A stretch of DNA of 64,000 nucleotides from Blastobasis lacticolella (taxonomy: Eukaryota > Arthropoda > Insecta > Lepidoptera > Blastobasidae), in assembly GCA_905147135.1 (NCBI GenBank), contig LR990049.1, positions 4,729,428-4,793,427 of the forward strand, read 5' to 3'. The notes under the pieces were generated by a model. That model saw only the letters and a program-made list of their open reading frames with translations. It was not told the origin of the DNA and did not search any database. Shown piece by piece: positions 33,215 to 45,099 of this stretch. The position numbers were made by a program, and so were the translations under genes. The first letter of the stretch is position 1, and each line of letters begins with the position of its first letter.

Positions 33215-35360
33215 TAGTAAACCGAACATTGCCGACGTGTGTTGTTTACTACAATTGTACTCGTACTAGGTAGCTAATCTGTTGTGCAATACCGGGCAAT
33301 AGGTATCACTGGTGTTACTGACCCCTATGATAGTCTGCGTCTGTCACTATCCACAACATTTTAGGCTTTCCCATCTAATGATAGGTAGCTAAGTATAAAA
33401 AATCACCAGTCAAAGTGGTGTGGTAAATAGGAAATAGGAACCAACCCGACAAAACAAAACATTGAAGAAGTGAAATGATGTTATTCAAAGTAATTTACTC
33501 TGTTACAAATAAAATACCGACCTAGTTATCCTTGAGCCTTAACCAGTAACACGATCGCTTCAAGACTCTAATTAACTGAAATATTGTGTTGAAAAATATT
33601 ATAAGTATCTTAAATAAACAAGAGCGAGCTTAATATCTGGTTTCCTTAAAATAAACGACGTCTTTGAGCAAGGAAAGGAAATATTAAAAATTATGTTTAA
33701 CTTTTTATTTTATTTTATTTTATTCGAGTGGTTTACAGCTGTAATACATAACGCATTAAAAATAGCTTATCTATGAGCCATTTATAAACCGCCACATATA
33801 ATTTTTTATAGTATAAATAAAATAAGTACTGCAATCGTAGGTACACTATACCTACTAATAAATATATTAGACTAATATAACCAGTTTCGTAAAAATATCA
33901 GGATATGTTATCCGTGTGAACAGCATATCCGAGCATGTAGTATATTGGTAGATCAGATATTATCTATAATAAGGTATTGTATAATGTTATTCTCTGTCAT
34001 CACTATTATTGTTTTCTTTATCAGATACACTACTTCATAAAGTTGTGGTGTTCAAGAGATCGACTCGAATCCATTTTCTCTTTTTACTTTATCATCATCA
34101 TCATCTCAGAAGCACTGCGGAACATTTGGGCCTCGTTTTCTAGCCCCTAACGAAAAACCAGGGGTGTTATAAGTCGGTTTGCTCAATTTAAAAGCCACTT
34201 TAATCGAGATGGCTTATAGCTTAGTTTCATTATAATCAATTCAGTAGTTTAGAAAACAATTGAGCACCTATAATGTAAACTTAGTCGGGTGTTATCCGAC
34301 TGTTTCTGTCGGTTAGGTTATTCAAGGCTAGTACTTTGTGCCTCCTTCACGTTATAGTTGAAGCAATCATAATATTTGAGACACAAATACGCAATACGTT
34401 TTTAATTCTTCAGCTTTTTAAGCGTTATTATAAGCTCATTTCTTGCATAAACCTTTTTCCATTTCCGCATAAAAACCGTTTTAAAATGCAAAGTCAGCGG
34501 GCGGAATGCTCTCACGCAATATTTATAAAGAAAACTTGGCTGAAAGCTTTCGATCGCTATTCAAATGATAAACGTTAACACGGGCTTATGTTTAAAGTGT
34601 TTGAGTGAAAAATGTTTAAATAGTTGCACTTTTATAGCGTTCGTATTTTCTGACTCTATTTTGCTTTTGCTCTGTGATTTTTGCGTGAAAAGGATACTAG
34701 AAAAATTGAAATTTCAATAAATTTTGCTATACATTTATAATATTAATAAGTTTGGAGTTATGTTGGAACCAAAAATAACAAGTACATGTCGATTTAATAT
34801 TATAATATATCGAGTTAATAAATGTACCTAAATAAAAACAACGTTTTAGTCAAAATATATTACAAAGAGAATAGGTAGTTAAAAATGCAAATTTACAAAT
34901 ACAAACAACACTTCACCAGAATCGCGTAACATCAAACGCTGGTCAATCCGTCTCACCGAGGACTTTAAAGGCAAAGGCTTTTGTTATTCTTCGAACAAAA
35001 CAAAGCCTTACCAATTATTCCAATTGAAGGCGCACAAGAAAAACAACGGCAAAGCTCTGAGATAAACACTTTAAGGGTCCGTCTACCTCGCATTAAATTG
35101 TCATTAAGTAAAAGCTCTGTTAGCCGAACGCAAAGAATTACTTAATTAGGTCCCACCGCAACTTAAGGTTTCACTGGAATTGAGATTTATCGAGTAAAGT
35201 GAGAGAGCTATTTAAAACCGTTCCAGGGGAAACATTTCGTTCTTTACGACGATATAAACGTCCAGTGGAATCAGGATTTGCTGCTTTCCACTTTTAGGCG
35301 CGTATGCTGAGGTGATCTTGAGATGTGTTGAGGAAAAACACGTCAGGTAAGTAAAAGATT
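33215..35360. other. Unique sequence, nothing recognised
   Basis: (TTTTA)n near 33700-33722. An 80-codon frame at 34336-34578 shows no family. Around 34971 AAAGGCTTTTGTT faces AACAAAACAAAGCCTT as a hairpin. The stretch 34900-35290 is repeat-free and could hold regulatory sequence, which cannot be judged from one genome. Confidence 0.3.
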
Positions 35361-35363
35361 ACT

Positions 35364-35490
35364 TCTTGGCGTTAATGTCCCGGTTGTGCTCTTGCGCATG
35401 GTCCGGGGGCCGCCTTGTGTATGATCCAGGACTTGGCATGTCAATTATTATAGTGGGGCGACTCCCATCTGCCGTCAAGTTTAAGTACTA
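35364..35490 (-). mobile_element. SINE family A, 5'-truncated
   Basis: CTTGGCGTTAATGTCCCGGT, CCAGGACTTGGCATGTCA and GGGGCGACTCCCATCTG in reverse orientation, more diverged than the 37.1 kb copy. Confidence 0.6.
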
Positions 35491-35529
35491 CATAAATGCT
35501 CGTTAGGAGCGGGTGGGTTAACCCGTGAC

Positions 35530-35695
35530 GATGGTAAGCGGTAACTGTACCCCATAATTCGTGCTTTTAGGTTGCAGGCAACAAAAATGCAGAACCGCAG
35601 GTGCTTGTTATTTCACTGTCTACCTTATCTTTTAAACCGGAACACAATAATGCTAGTATTATTGTTGTTCATAACGATGTAATTACCAGGTTCAG
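35530..35695 (+). repeat. Dispersed repeat with 'GGTAACTG' start, copy 2
   Basis: GATGGTAAGCGGTAACTGTA, AGAACCGCAGGTGC and AAACCGGAACACAATAATGC. Homologous to 16865-17062. Confidence 0.5.
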
Positions 35696-35813
35696 CCGAT
35701 GGGTTGGTTGGTGATCACAGTAGGTTTCCAGCTACGCAAAAGTATGCTGCTGCCCTTCCTATGGTAAACGTTTATACTCATAATCGCCTCAGACAAACTC
35801 AATTTTATTGGAT

Positions 35814-35998
35814 ACTAGTGGGCCCGACGCTATTTCGTTCGCGTACACATACTTTACCCCTACCTACCTTTTTTTTGTCTTACTTATAAACTTTCCTCAT
35901 AATTCACTCTATCTATTGTTAAAAACTGCATTAAAATCCGTTGCGTACTTTAAAAGATACATAGGGATAAACGACGTTAAGCGACTATGTTGTTTACT
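35814..35998 (+). repeat. Lepidopteran 'CCCGGC...AAGCGACTT' repeat, copy 4
   Basis: ACTAGTGGGCCCGACGCTAT, TTCGTTCGCGTACAC, TTCACTCTATCTATTGTT and GCATTAAAATCCGTTGCG, with a short 3' end. Confidence 0.7.
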
Positions 35999-35999
35999 A

Positions 36000-37090
36000 T
36001 GTTTAGATGATGCGGAGTATTCAAATCAAATTACAAAATAATTCAGAAAATCCACAGAGATTGACAGAATATAACGAGGCACACCGAAACATTTTCACGC
36101 GTAGGTACACCACATAAATCAATTTACACAATTCGCTGTTGCAAATTATACATTTACCTTTAATGGTAAATACTGTGTATTTACCCGTCGTAAATTCTGT
36201 GAGGAGGGGAAGGAGGGAAACGTCAAATTGATGTTTAATTAACTCATTGGCTGATTTCTGTCGCTCTGAGATCAAAGCACTTTGATATTTTCGGGGTCAC
36301 GGGCTTTTCACGGCGGCAGGGGACTGACTGGGATTTCACGAGCTAGTAGACATGATTAGGGTTACCTCATAAGGCCGCCGCCTTCGATGTTTTGCTTAGA
36401 ATTCGTTGGAAATAAACGCGCGGGCTGGTTTGAAGAAATCTTTAGGCGTGATTGTTTCTCAGATTTATTACTGTTCTATTTAAAAGGGATCGTTAATTTA
36501 GATGAATTTTACACTGTTTAAGAGATTTGGAAACATTGGTATTTGTTACAAATTACATTATTTCATAAATTTTTCCATCTTAATTTTTGCTGTTCAAAAC
36601 CTGCTGATACATATTATTTCTCATTTCAAATAAAAAATTACTGGTCATAGAATGATATTATGCTATCGCATGTTAATAGCTCAGTATTGAAACATTACTA
36701 ATATGATTATCATTATTCTATTTTACATCAATAAGAAAATAAAAGTAGATATACATCGTATTCTATACTCACTTCTTCTTTTCAAATCTTTGAAACACTT
36801 TACCCACAGAAAGACCTAATAATTCCACTCCTTTCTGGAAAGTTTAGAAAAATCTACTCGATTCCACGAGCTTGGAGTTTGCACTCGTATTTTTTAGCTC
36901 CAGCACTCACTTGAGTAGGTTATTGGGCTGGAAAACTTTCCACTCCAGCTGTGCAGTTTTACAGGAATTTCCCGGCGCAATGTAAGTTTTCTCGGCAAGG
37001 AAGATGCTTTTAATTTAGAGATAATAATGTTAATGAACAGTGTAGTGGTGAATTTAGAAAATAATATATATCTTCCTTCCCACCTTCCCT
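36000..37090. other. Unique sequence, nothing recognised
   Basis: No repeat family or gene recognised. A minus-strand 84-codon frame (36021-36275) is unassigned. Confidence 0.3.
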
Positions 37091-37095
37091 CCTAA

Positions 37096-37410
37096 TCTTG
37101 GCATTAATGTCCTGGTTGTGGTCTAGCGCAGGAGGGCCCGGGATCCGTCTTGACCATGATCCAGGATTTGGCAGATTAAGTAATTACAGTGGAGCGACTG
37201 CCATCTGACATCCGCGACCATATTAATAAGGGAACCTGACTAGATTTTATTTGATCACACATTCATTCGCCTGAATATGCAGGTTTTATCACGATGTTTT
37301 CCCTCACCGTAAGAATTCCACTAATGTACATAACTCAGAAAAGAGTCATTGGTGCATGGCGGCGTGGTGGTTCGAACCCGGTACCTCTCCTCATATGAGT
37401 CGGGCCCCTT
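37096..37410 (-). mobile_element. SINE family A, full length
   Basis: From CTTGGCATTAATGTCCTGG through ATGATCCAGGATTTGGCAGA and TATCACGATGTTTTCCCTCA to the reversed tRNA-like head with B box GGTTCGAACC near 37371. The second-best copy in the window. Confidence 0.75.
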
Positions 37411-38125
37411 TTTCCAAAAATGAGTTCTATACGCAGTCGTACTAGCATCGACATAGAGGATTTTTTGCAAAGACTATATAAGATCCATATATATTTTTTT
37501 TATATTACTGAGAAATGACCCTTCAAATACTGTCATTCAAATTATATTTTTTTATAAAAAACATAGTGTAAAATGTAGCCAGTTTTGATACAAACTGAAA
37601 TACCTATATAGCATAATTCAGTCTTCCTCTATGGATGGTTTTTCACAAATTTCTAAATGTTAGGAGACATCGATGTTCGAGTTTCGTAAAAGGCAGCCAG
37701 TCTATGATGGCTGTTTACTGAAAATTATTTATTTGTTATGATTGGAACTAAAAATTATTTTAATTGTAAAGTATATAGACGAATAGGCACAGACGAAAGT
37801 AGAGCATTTAGATTTGTGTGGATAAAAATTCTACGATCCTCAGCGCCCTAAACAATCTAAACTCCGACCTTTCACAAGCGAAACTATTACACCACAGCCA
37901 CAGTAAAGGATTGCGTCCCAAACATTTCCGCATTCAAAGGGTGAAATCGCCCAAGAGGGACAGTGTCGCCGCAAATGCCGCGATCTTCGTATCGCTGTAT
38001 CGCCGGAGGCCGATCGGTGCGTTCTACTGATAAATAGTTTCATTATTGCCGCCTTTCGGTGTTCCTAGAGCTTTTACAGTATCTGGCAAATCGGCAGAAG
38101 GGGAAGTTCTTGCTCCTAGAGCAAC
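37411..38125. other. No gene recognised
   Basis: Overlapping frames of 67-70 codons on both strands at 37818-38043 cannot both be real and neither is recognised. A T-run of about 22 bases lies at 38129-38150. Confidence 0.3.
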
Positions 38126-38149
38126 AGTTTTTTTTTTTTTTTTTTTTTC

Positions 38150-38400
38150 GCAAACGTTCGAAAGAACGTTTTTAGCTCGTACGATTCGGATGTGGAATGA
38201 GCTCCCAGTCACCGTGTTTCTTTAAGACTATGACATGGGATCGTTCAAGAGGTATTTATTGATATATTAGAGGTCTCTTTAAAGGCGGGCAACTCATTGG
38301 TAACTCAACTGCTGTTGCTAATTTCCATAGGCCGGGGTAACCACTTTCCATCAGGTGGACTACTTGCCTGTGCTTTCCGTATAACATTAAAAATGCGTAT
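38150..38400 (+). mobile_element. 5'-truncated LINE with C-terminal coding remnant
   Basis: Translates as RTFLARTIRMWNELPVTVFL, a stop, then DYDMGSFKR before decaying. The 3' tail CCACTTTCCATCAGGTGGAC and a final ATAACATTAAAA follow. Same family as 23862-24085 with one in-frame stop. Confidence 0.7.
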
Positions 38401-39236
38401 ATTTTAGATATAAATTTTCCATATACTCCCTTAGGAAATTTTGAATACATACCCTACGTCTCTTGCTCAGGAACCGTGTAGCTTCCTTATTACTAAATTA
38501 TTCAATTTATTCATTTATTGCATCAATTTAAGAAAACCTTTTGTTACGTGTTTGTGAGATAGAGCGATAAAGGACTCATAGCGCACGTAGGTACAACAAA
38601 CAAATACCTTTGTCACTAATCCCACCAATAACAGCGAACCGCCAATAAAGCAATTTCCCAAATTCCCGAAGACAAGGGTGTCTGCGAATCCGCCTTATAC
38701 TGTCGGCTAAATAAAGGAGGAGCATACCAGACGGAGTCATTATTTTGCCAACAGATGGCAGCACAATCGATTACGCCCGCCCGTACCGGCGGCAGCGCAA
38801 TTTGCGGGCCCCTCACCCGTAAAATCTACTGAAATGAATAAAACTAGGCGGAGACCGGCCCCGCTCCGATAGTTCGATTTTGTCCCGATTGTCGAACGAA
38901 TCTTGGTGTTGCGCGACTCGGTCCGATGGAGATGTCTGGCTTCAACTGTGTTCTGGTGATTTTTGTTGCCTACTTTTGTACACACGGTTATAGCAGATAG
39001 CTGAGTCTCTGCTTGTGAGTACTCGCATATGAGAGGGGTCAAGTTATTCCAGCAACATACCTACTCTAACAGATTACCGTGGACCTTTATGTAGGTAGTT
39101 ATTGCTGTCAATATGTCAGGAATGTAAGGATTCGTGACAAACAACAAACAGCTTAATAACAAATAGTCAGAAGGTTAGCCGTTTCTATTCCAACATTTGA
39201 CGTAATTCGAGCCATTCCTCTCTGCTGGTCATCGTT
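38401..39236. other. No gene recognised, CG-rich patch
   Basis: A CG-rich patch at 38755-38930 carries a 100-codon minus-strand frame without any recognisable motif. It could be a promoter-type island or chance. Confidence 0.3.
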
Positions 39237-39237
39237 G

Positions 39238-39605
39238 CTATAGTAGGACCACGCTAAGTCCGAATCGCTTTAAAAAAGAAAATCTCTTTATGGCAACTAA
39301 TGCCATATCTTTTATCCGTCATAGAACGTCATTCATAAAAGTCATAACAAAGAGTTTGACTGATTTGAAAAATATTGTTGAGGCGATTGGCACATTGGAG
39401 CGCAGCATTCATTCTGGCGAAATTTGGAAATATGTGTAATTTTTATATTGTTTTATATACAATAAAAAATTTAGGAATTCTCCAAATTGTTATAATCTTT
39501 TCATAAAATTATATATTTAGGCGAAAAATAATTAGAGAACTGAGTAACGGAATACCAATTTGACTATCCTGGAGACCTCACTTCACAGAAGCGGCCTATT
39601 TGAAT
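39238..39605. mobile_element. Second copy of the 2.5 kb TIR transposon, right-truncated
   Basis: Starts CTATAGTAGGACCACGCTAA and follows 2508-2885 closely, ending at GAAGCGGCCTATTTGA. Contains the 49-codon frame at 39290-39439 (see 2565-2702), with TGG where the first copy has TAG. The right half and right TIR are absent. Confidence 0.75.
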
Positions 39606-39609
39606 ACCT

Positions 39610-40990
39610 GTTCAGATCTTAGTAAAACGATTAATTTTTATTGAGTATACAAACTTTGGCTGTACATTGCGACTACCTTTGCTTAATCCTATTGTAAACC
39701 ATATTTAAAATTCAAATATTTAAACGTATTTACCATTTTCATTATTCACCTACCTTTCATGAGGATCAGCAAGCTTCTCATTACCTTTGTAATTCCATGC
39801 TCAACGCATCTAACTCATATAAAACTACAGTCCACTTTTTATCATTTTAACCTGCTTACCTTGAAGTCTACGACCGAAGAAAGTAGGCCTGAACCTATTA
39901 TTCATTTATTAACCGCATGAACGACTGAATCCATTTACCCAAGTAACCATTATTGAGCCACGTAATACACGGTATTATCGGTAACTCCAGGTAGGTAAAT
40001 AATTAAAAACCAATCACGGACACCTTTCAAAAAGGCATCCACTAATACTCCGCATTAACCCAGCTGTCATTAAAGGTGCGTCCTCATTGTCGGCGTGTAG
40101 AAGCTACTCATTCTTAGTAGCTTAGTCTTTTTGTAAGGTCTCTTTGAATATCAGGTTGGTAAATTCGGCCAATAAAGTGGTAGTTTTCTCAAAACTTCCT
40201 GTGTAATTAAAACCTCAGCTCTGAATATTATTTACAATGGGAAATCACCCTTGTTATCTTATAAAGTGCAATTGAACAATCAATCTTTAATTGTTCAATC
40301 TTAAGGTGATAAATCTCTACCGTACGTAACGTCTGAAGATCATATTTATGGAAGATATTGCGGGATGCAAGTAGATGGAGTTGTGTCCATCGACTTCTTT
40401 TAATAATTCTAGCGATGTAGCATTTTGTCCCAGAAAAGAGGTATCTTAAGGAAACGTGAGATAATATCTACCGTTAATACGCTCTTTTTATCGATACTGT
40501 AGAAGATAACAATATATTGTAATTGTAATATCTGTCACGACAAATAAAATAATTCAGCAGAGCCTCTGTCAGTGGCGCCCCACCCTTAATCCTAATTGGA
40601 TGAGCGGGCCCGGGAGGCACGCTGTGTACACACGTAATTGAAACACTGGAATTGGATAGTGTTACTGTTGCTATAATTATCATACATATATATGTACTGT
40701 GCCTGCTCAAGTTGTAAGGTGTATAAAGCTGTACACTCGTACAATACTCGTGTAATACTTGTACATGATGCTCGTGTCAGATGAAGCCCAAAAAATGTGC
40801 GCAGCATCAAGAACACTTGTTCTTTAAAAGGGACAACGGTGACCTTCCTTCTGGTGGACTGTCAGCCACTGTCTCGCAAGGCAACGAAAAATATCACACT
40901 AGAATGGAGGAATGGATATCTGCTTCTTAAAAAGAGAGGTGCCTGTTGTGTCATCTACAATTAAGAGATTTCTCTGTGTATTTTATTGTG
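39610..40990. other. Unique sequence, nothing recognised
   Basis: No repeat or gene recognised. Minus-strand frames at 40474-40816 overlap in different frames and look like chance. Confidence 0.3.
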
Positions 40991-40991
40991 T

Positions 40992-41135
40992 ATTAGCAGG
41001 CCCGGCGTGGCTTCGTTCGCGTAGCGTCCTACCTCTACCCTACCATACCCTATATCTGTCCTACCCTACACGAACCTAACAATACACTACCCCAACCCTT
41101 ACCCCACCCTACCCTACACCTACCCTACTATAGTT
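40992..41135 (+). repeat. Lepidopteran 'CCCGGC' repeat, copy 5, 5' part only
   Basis: GCAGGCCCGGCGTGGCTTCG, TTCGCGTAGCGTCC, then CCTAC-rich sequence, and it breaks off before the usual 3' part. Confidence 0.65.
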
Positions 41136-41139
41136 ACCA

Positions 41140-42115
41140 TAGTAGTTTTTGAGTTAATCCATAACATACACACAAACAAATAAACCGACAATCAAATATT
41201 TCCTCTTTATAATACTAGTATGGACTAGTGTAGGCCAGAAAGTGTTATAACTTGACTGGAGACAGAGGGACCTGTCAATGGTGGCGCTAGTTCCGCGTTT
41301 TATGTAGCCGGAAGGATGTAGTATTCTGTGACAGAATTCGAATATCGCCAACAATGCGACATGGATAATAAGGAACGTGACGGAAAAAGAAACTAATATG
41401 TCCCGATTGTGAAATAAGAATAATGACGTCTCGAAAAAAAAACCTAGCGCCCTTCTTCATGGAATTATGATTCTTGTCAAATGTGTCAACATTTCACGTA
41501 GTAGACGTTGACACCTAAGTTAGACAGTGTAAACCAACTAATTTTAAATGGTGTACAATATTGAAGGCGACTTATAAGGTAATAGAATACTCAATAGCGA
41601 CGAGTTACATTTCCTCTATATAGTTTATTATTGCCAGTAAAATAAATTTTGTATACTCGTTTTTCCGCAATGTGTCAAATAACCTAAAGTTGTGGTACCT
41701 CTATAAATAAAAAATAAACTATGGCGGCTATAGACGATAATTATGAGCATCGATACGAATAACAAAAAGCATCGGCACGCATGTTCCATTGCATAAAACT
41801 GGAACTGTTTTTCCAAATAAGACCAATGCCAATCAACTGATATGCTACTTCACTTTCACTAGACATATTATCGGGTTTGTTACCACGGTTAGTATTGTAA
41901 TATGTGTAGTGAATACTTACGAAAGTTGTAAAACCTATAATGGTACTTCACTTTGCATATTCGTCTAATGTTGGACTTTTAGCAATATAATGCTGATGAA
42001 CCCTTTGGAAATATACATAGAAACCGACACTTTCCAACATTTCCAAACTTAGTTACCATGTGGCGAATCAAATAGTACGAGTTGCAGAATCTCTTCAACT
42101 CTTGCTTGGAAATTC
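41140..42115. other. Unique sequence, nothing recognised
   Basis: No repeat or gene recognised. Confidence 0.3.
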
Positions 42116-42134
42116 ACTTCTTAACGAATGGAAA

Positions 42135-43115
42135 TAAATCATTACAAAACAAATTACAGACCCATCTCACTACTGAGCAACGTCTATAAGCTGGTTTCCA
42201 GAGTCATACCGAATCGCCTTGCTCGGAGACTCGACGAGTTTCTACCACCCGAGCAGGACGGGTTTCGAGGAAGATTTAGCACCACAGACCACATCATACA
42301 GTGAAGCAGATTATGCGGAAGTCCGAGGAGTGTAATCGACCCCTGTGTCTGACTTTTGTGGACTGTGAGAAAGTCTTTGACTCCGTGACTTGGGCTGTTC
42401 TGGAATCCCTACAGCGATGCGAAGTGGACTATTATTGTTACATCGAAGTGTTGAGAAGTTTGCATGAAGGCGCCAACATGATTGTGCAAGTACAGGATCA
42501 GCAGTCTAAACCCATCAAATTGCACAGAGGAGTGATTTTAATTTGTAGTTGAATGTGTTTCTCGTATATTGTAATTTTACCATACGAATAAATAAATAAA
42601 CACAGAGGAGTGAGGTCGGGGAATGTTATATATTCTCAAAACTGTTCACAATGTATTGGAGAAGAAGTTCAAGACACTGGACTGAAAAGGTATGGGTATC
42701 AATATAAAACATCAACATCAACGCTTTGGATCTTGTCTGTAAGTTTGCATCTGTAATTTTTCAAATAAATAAACGAACGCCTGGCGCACTTGAGATTGGA
42801 GCTGCAACGGATGCTAGCCGACATAGCATCAGCGTCGCTGCGGATAGGTCTCGGCATGAATGTAGACAATTCAAAAGTCATGATAAATTCCCAAATCGAT
42901 CCGCGAACTATCGTCGTAAATGGCCATCACCTTGAAATTGTTTTTGAATACCCGTACCTGGGGCATAGCAAGCAGCCAGTTAGGTAGAGATAATTTGGAG
43001 AGAGAGGCCAAGACGCAGATTTACTCTGCTTAAGACAATTGACTAAGTTCTATAGATATTTTGTGAAATCTGATCTTAGTCCTGTACTTCTGTGCCAGAT
43101 CCCAACCCACCATTT
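42135..43115 (+). pseudogene. Degenerate RTE-type reverse transcriptase
   Basis: Reading across frames, this follows the palm and fingers of an RTE-clade non-LTR reverse transcriptase. In order: YRPISLLSNVYKLVSRV, LPPEQDGFRGRFST, a TGA at 42300, LTFVDCEKVFDSVTWAVLES, KPIKLHRGV, then after a 65-bp insertion RSGN. Further on come a block where the family has FADD but FAS is seen (near 42740), IGLGMNVDNSKVM, and FEYPYLG. The frame is broken at least three times and the second pair of catalytic aspartates is gone, so it cannot work. Upstream endonuclease and downstream 3' end are absent here. Confidence 0.8.
42536..42600 (+). mobile_element. Nested 65-bp retroposed insertion with 13-bp TSD
   Basis: CACAGAGGAGTGA occurs at 42523-42535 and again at 42601-42613. 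The 65 bases between end in AATAAATAAATAAA. An A-rich tail and a 13-bp duplication are the signature of target-primed reverse transcription. Without the insert the host frame reads smoothly from HRGV to RSGN, which confirms the boundaries. Confidence 0.85.
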
Positions 43116-43119
43116 TGAT

Positions 43120-43740
43120 TCACAAACGGAGTAGTTAGTAAATCTTCCTTTACAACTCTACTGTACGCTACAGTAGCGTTTCCTTCAAGTTTTCCATCTC
43201 CCGTGATATCAGTTTTCCCCTTTTCCATGTTAATTGAGTTCCGTTAGTTCCAGTTCAGTCTGGGACCGCTTAATCTCTCCAGCGGCGTGAGTCTCAAGTC
43301 CATTAAACCGAAGTTAAGCGAAATTTAAACTTTGTTGTTGACAGCTACATGATCAGACGCACAGCGTTGCCCGCAGATTGGTTCAGTCAGTGCTGTTATG
43401 TCTCGGTAATAGAGCATTATCTACATGGGTGTGATGGTTTGTATAGGACAATATCTATGTAGGTTGGATTGCGTATAGGTTGGTTTGGCAGAAAGTCGTT
43501 TCTGTTCAAAAAGTCCATGTTTGACAAAAGTAGAATTATACTCGGCAACTTTGTGTATTATTAGTTGTGTTATTCTTAAAATGCATGTAAAAAGAATAGA
43601 AAAGCCTATTGCATAAAATATCGAAGTGATATGTATAATTAATGAGCGACAATGCTTGCAATATCCGGGAATTGGATGGGTGAGCGTTTCGTACTTTGAG
43701 GCTAGTCGAACTTCAGCGCTGCAATGAGCTTGCCACTCGC
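43120..43740. other. Unique sequence, nothing recognised
   Basis: No gene or repeat family recognised. Confidence 0.3.
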
Positions 43741-43747
43741 AAGGTGT

Positions 43748-43813
43748 GCTTCGCCACTGGTTGGCGAAGCGAGGTTAACCGGTCTTCCGCTGGGGACCCG
43801 AAGACTGGTTGAC
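43748..43813. repeat. Two adjacent hairpins
   Basis: A perfect 9-bp stem GCTTCGCCA/TGGCGAAGC (43748-43770) is followed by a 14-bp stem GTTAACCGGTCTTC/GAAGACTGGTTGAC with two mismatches (43774-43813). Confidence 0.7.
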
Positions 43814-43814
43814 A

Positions 43815-44630
43815 AGGTGGCAGTATTTTCACCAGCTTTTATTTAACTTGCACTGTTCATATGTAAGTTGTCTGTCTAAATTTGCAAACCATTTTTTGTA
43901 TATCTATGTAACTTGGATTGTTATCATTGCATTGTTATGCATTAATATGGTACCATGTATCTCGTCTGATAATGGAGTCGGAAGGTGATCATAGGAACTA
44001 ATGACCGAAATAAGATAACCCCATCGTGTTTGGGCTCTTCGAAATTGTCTTGTGGAGTAGGTACTACACCGCGCAATTAAGGCTTGGTATGATTTTTTAA
44101 TTTCAATTGTCTACTTATTTAATATATAATTGCAGTCATGTCAAACGAAACTAACAAGAAAGACTATCAAACGAATATAACTACGATTATTTTAAACTAT
44201 TCGGTGTAGTACCAACTAACAAACAGCAGCACATTTGGAGTCCCAAACGTTTGTCAAATGAAATTCCCATTGGATTTAATTTGTCGCGTATTTACATAAT
44301 AAATGAACGGCTCCGCCTCGGAGCGGCGTAATCCGGAGTAAACCGGCTTAAGCCGCTTTTATCCATCATTGAGAGCGACTTGATTCTCGATCGGGATACA
44401 ATTTGCATGTAATTCAGTGTTAAATCGAATAGTTGAGTTTCGAGCAATTTGGTAATAGCGTACTTTGCATACCAATGGGTGGTACAGATTTATTTTGTTT
44501 TGGTTACGGCTTCGCAAGGAATCTCGCGTGGAATGTGTCGAATAATTATTATGGATTTGATGAGAACTTTTAGTTACTGTTATATCAGTTTAAATTGTCA
44601 TAGTTTCAAGTGGCCATGTCCAGTCGTGCC
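43815..44630. other. No gene recognised, palindromic words near 44.3 kb
   Basis: Within 44310-44360 GCTCCGCCTCGGAGC and the perfect CGGCTTAAGCCG lie close together in CG-rich sequence. Nothing else recognised. Confidence 0.3.
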
Positions 44631-44631
44631 G

Positions 44632-44702
44632 GTGTCCGGCAGAGTAGAATAGCACCAACCCCTTGTACACGTCGGTGTCGTACAAGTAGGCGACAGGTTA
44701 TG
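44632..44702 (-). repeat. 'GTCCACTGC' repeat, distal fragment
   Basis: GTGTCCGGCAGAGTAGAATA, GCACCAACCCCTTGTACACG and GGTGTCGTACAAGTAGGCGA match the end of the 60983-61318 copy. Confidence 0.6.
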
Positions 44703-44771
44703 AGTTGTGATAAACAGGAGCGGTTGACCGTCACGGTCATTATGATAGTATATTTCCGTAAGTAAAGTCCG

Positions 44772-45098
44772 TAGGAGCGTCGGTGGCTGAGTGGTTAAGG
44801 TATCCGTCTCGTAAGCGGAGGCTTCGAATCCCACTGCAGCCTGTACATGGCCTGTTCAGGCGACTGAATGTGTAACCATGATTCAATCTGGTCAGGTTCC
44901 CCTTATAGCAGGGTCACGGAGGTCAGATGGCAGTCGCTCAACTGTATTTTACCTGATCTGCCATCTTCGATCATGGTCAGATCGGACCCCGGGCCCACTG
45001 TATTTTACCTGATCTGCCATCCATGGATCACGGTCAGATCGGACACAGAGGCCTCGTGCGCGATAGCACAATCAGAACATTAACGCCAAGATGATCGA
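44772..45098 (+). mobile_element. SINE family A with intact tRNA-like head
   Basis: The head has an A box GTGGCTGAGTGG and a B box CTTCGAATCC, with an anticodon-loop-like TCTCGTAAGC. The short body lacks the GGAAAACATCGTGATG segment. An internal duplication repeats TTTACCTGATCTGCCATC and GTCAGATCGGAC (44945-44994 and 44998-45043). Ends CATTAACGCCAAGATGAT. Confidence 0.75.
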
Positions 45099-45099
45099 A

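Noticed and set aside
38740..39042. 100-codon minus-strand frame in a CG-rich patch
   Set aside because: Composition keeps frames open on several phases; no domain or splice evidence.
44775..44845. Possible true tRNA gene
   Set aside because: A and B boxes are present but the acceptor and anticodon arms do not pair properly, and it continues into a SINE body; the same holds for 47939-48010.
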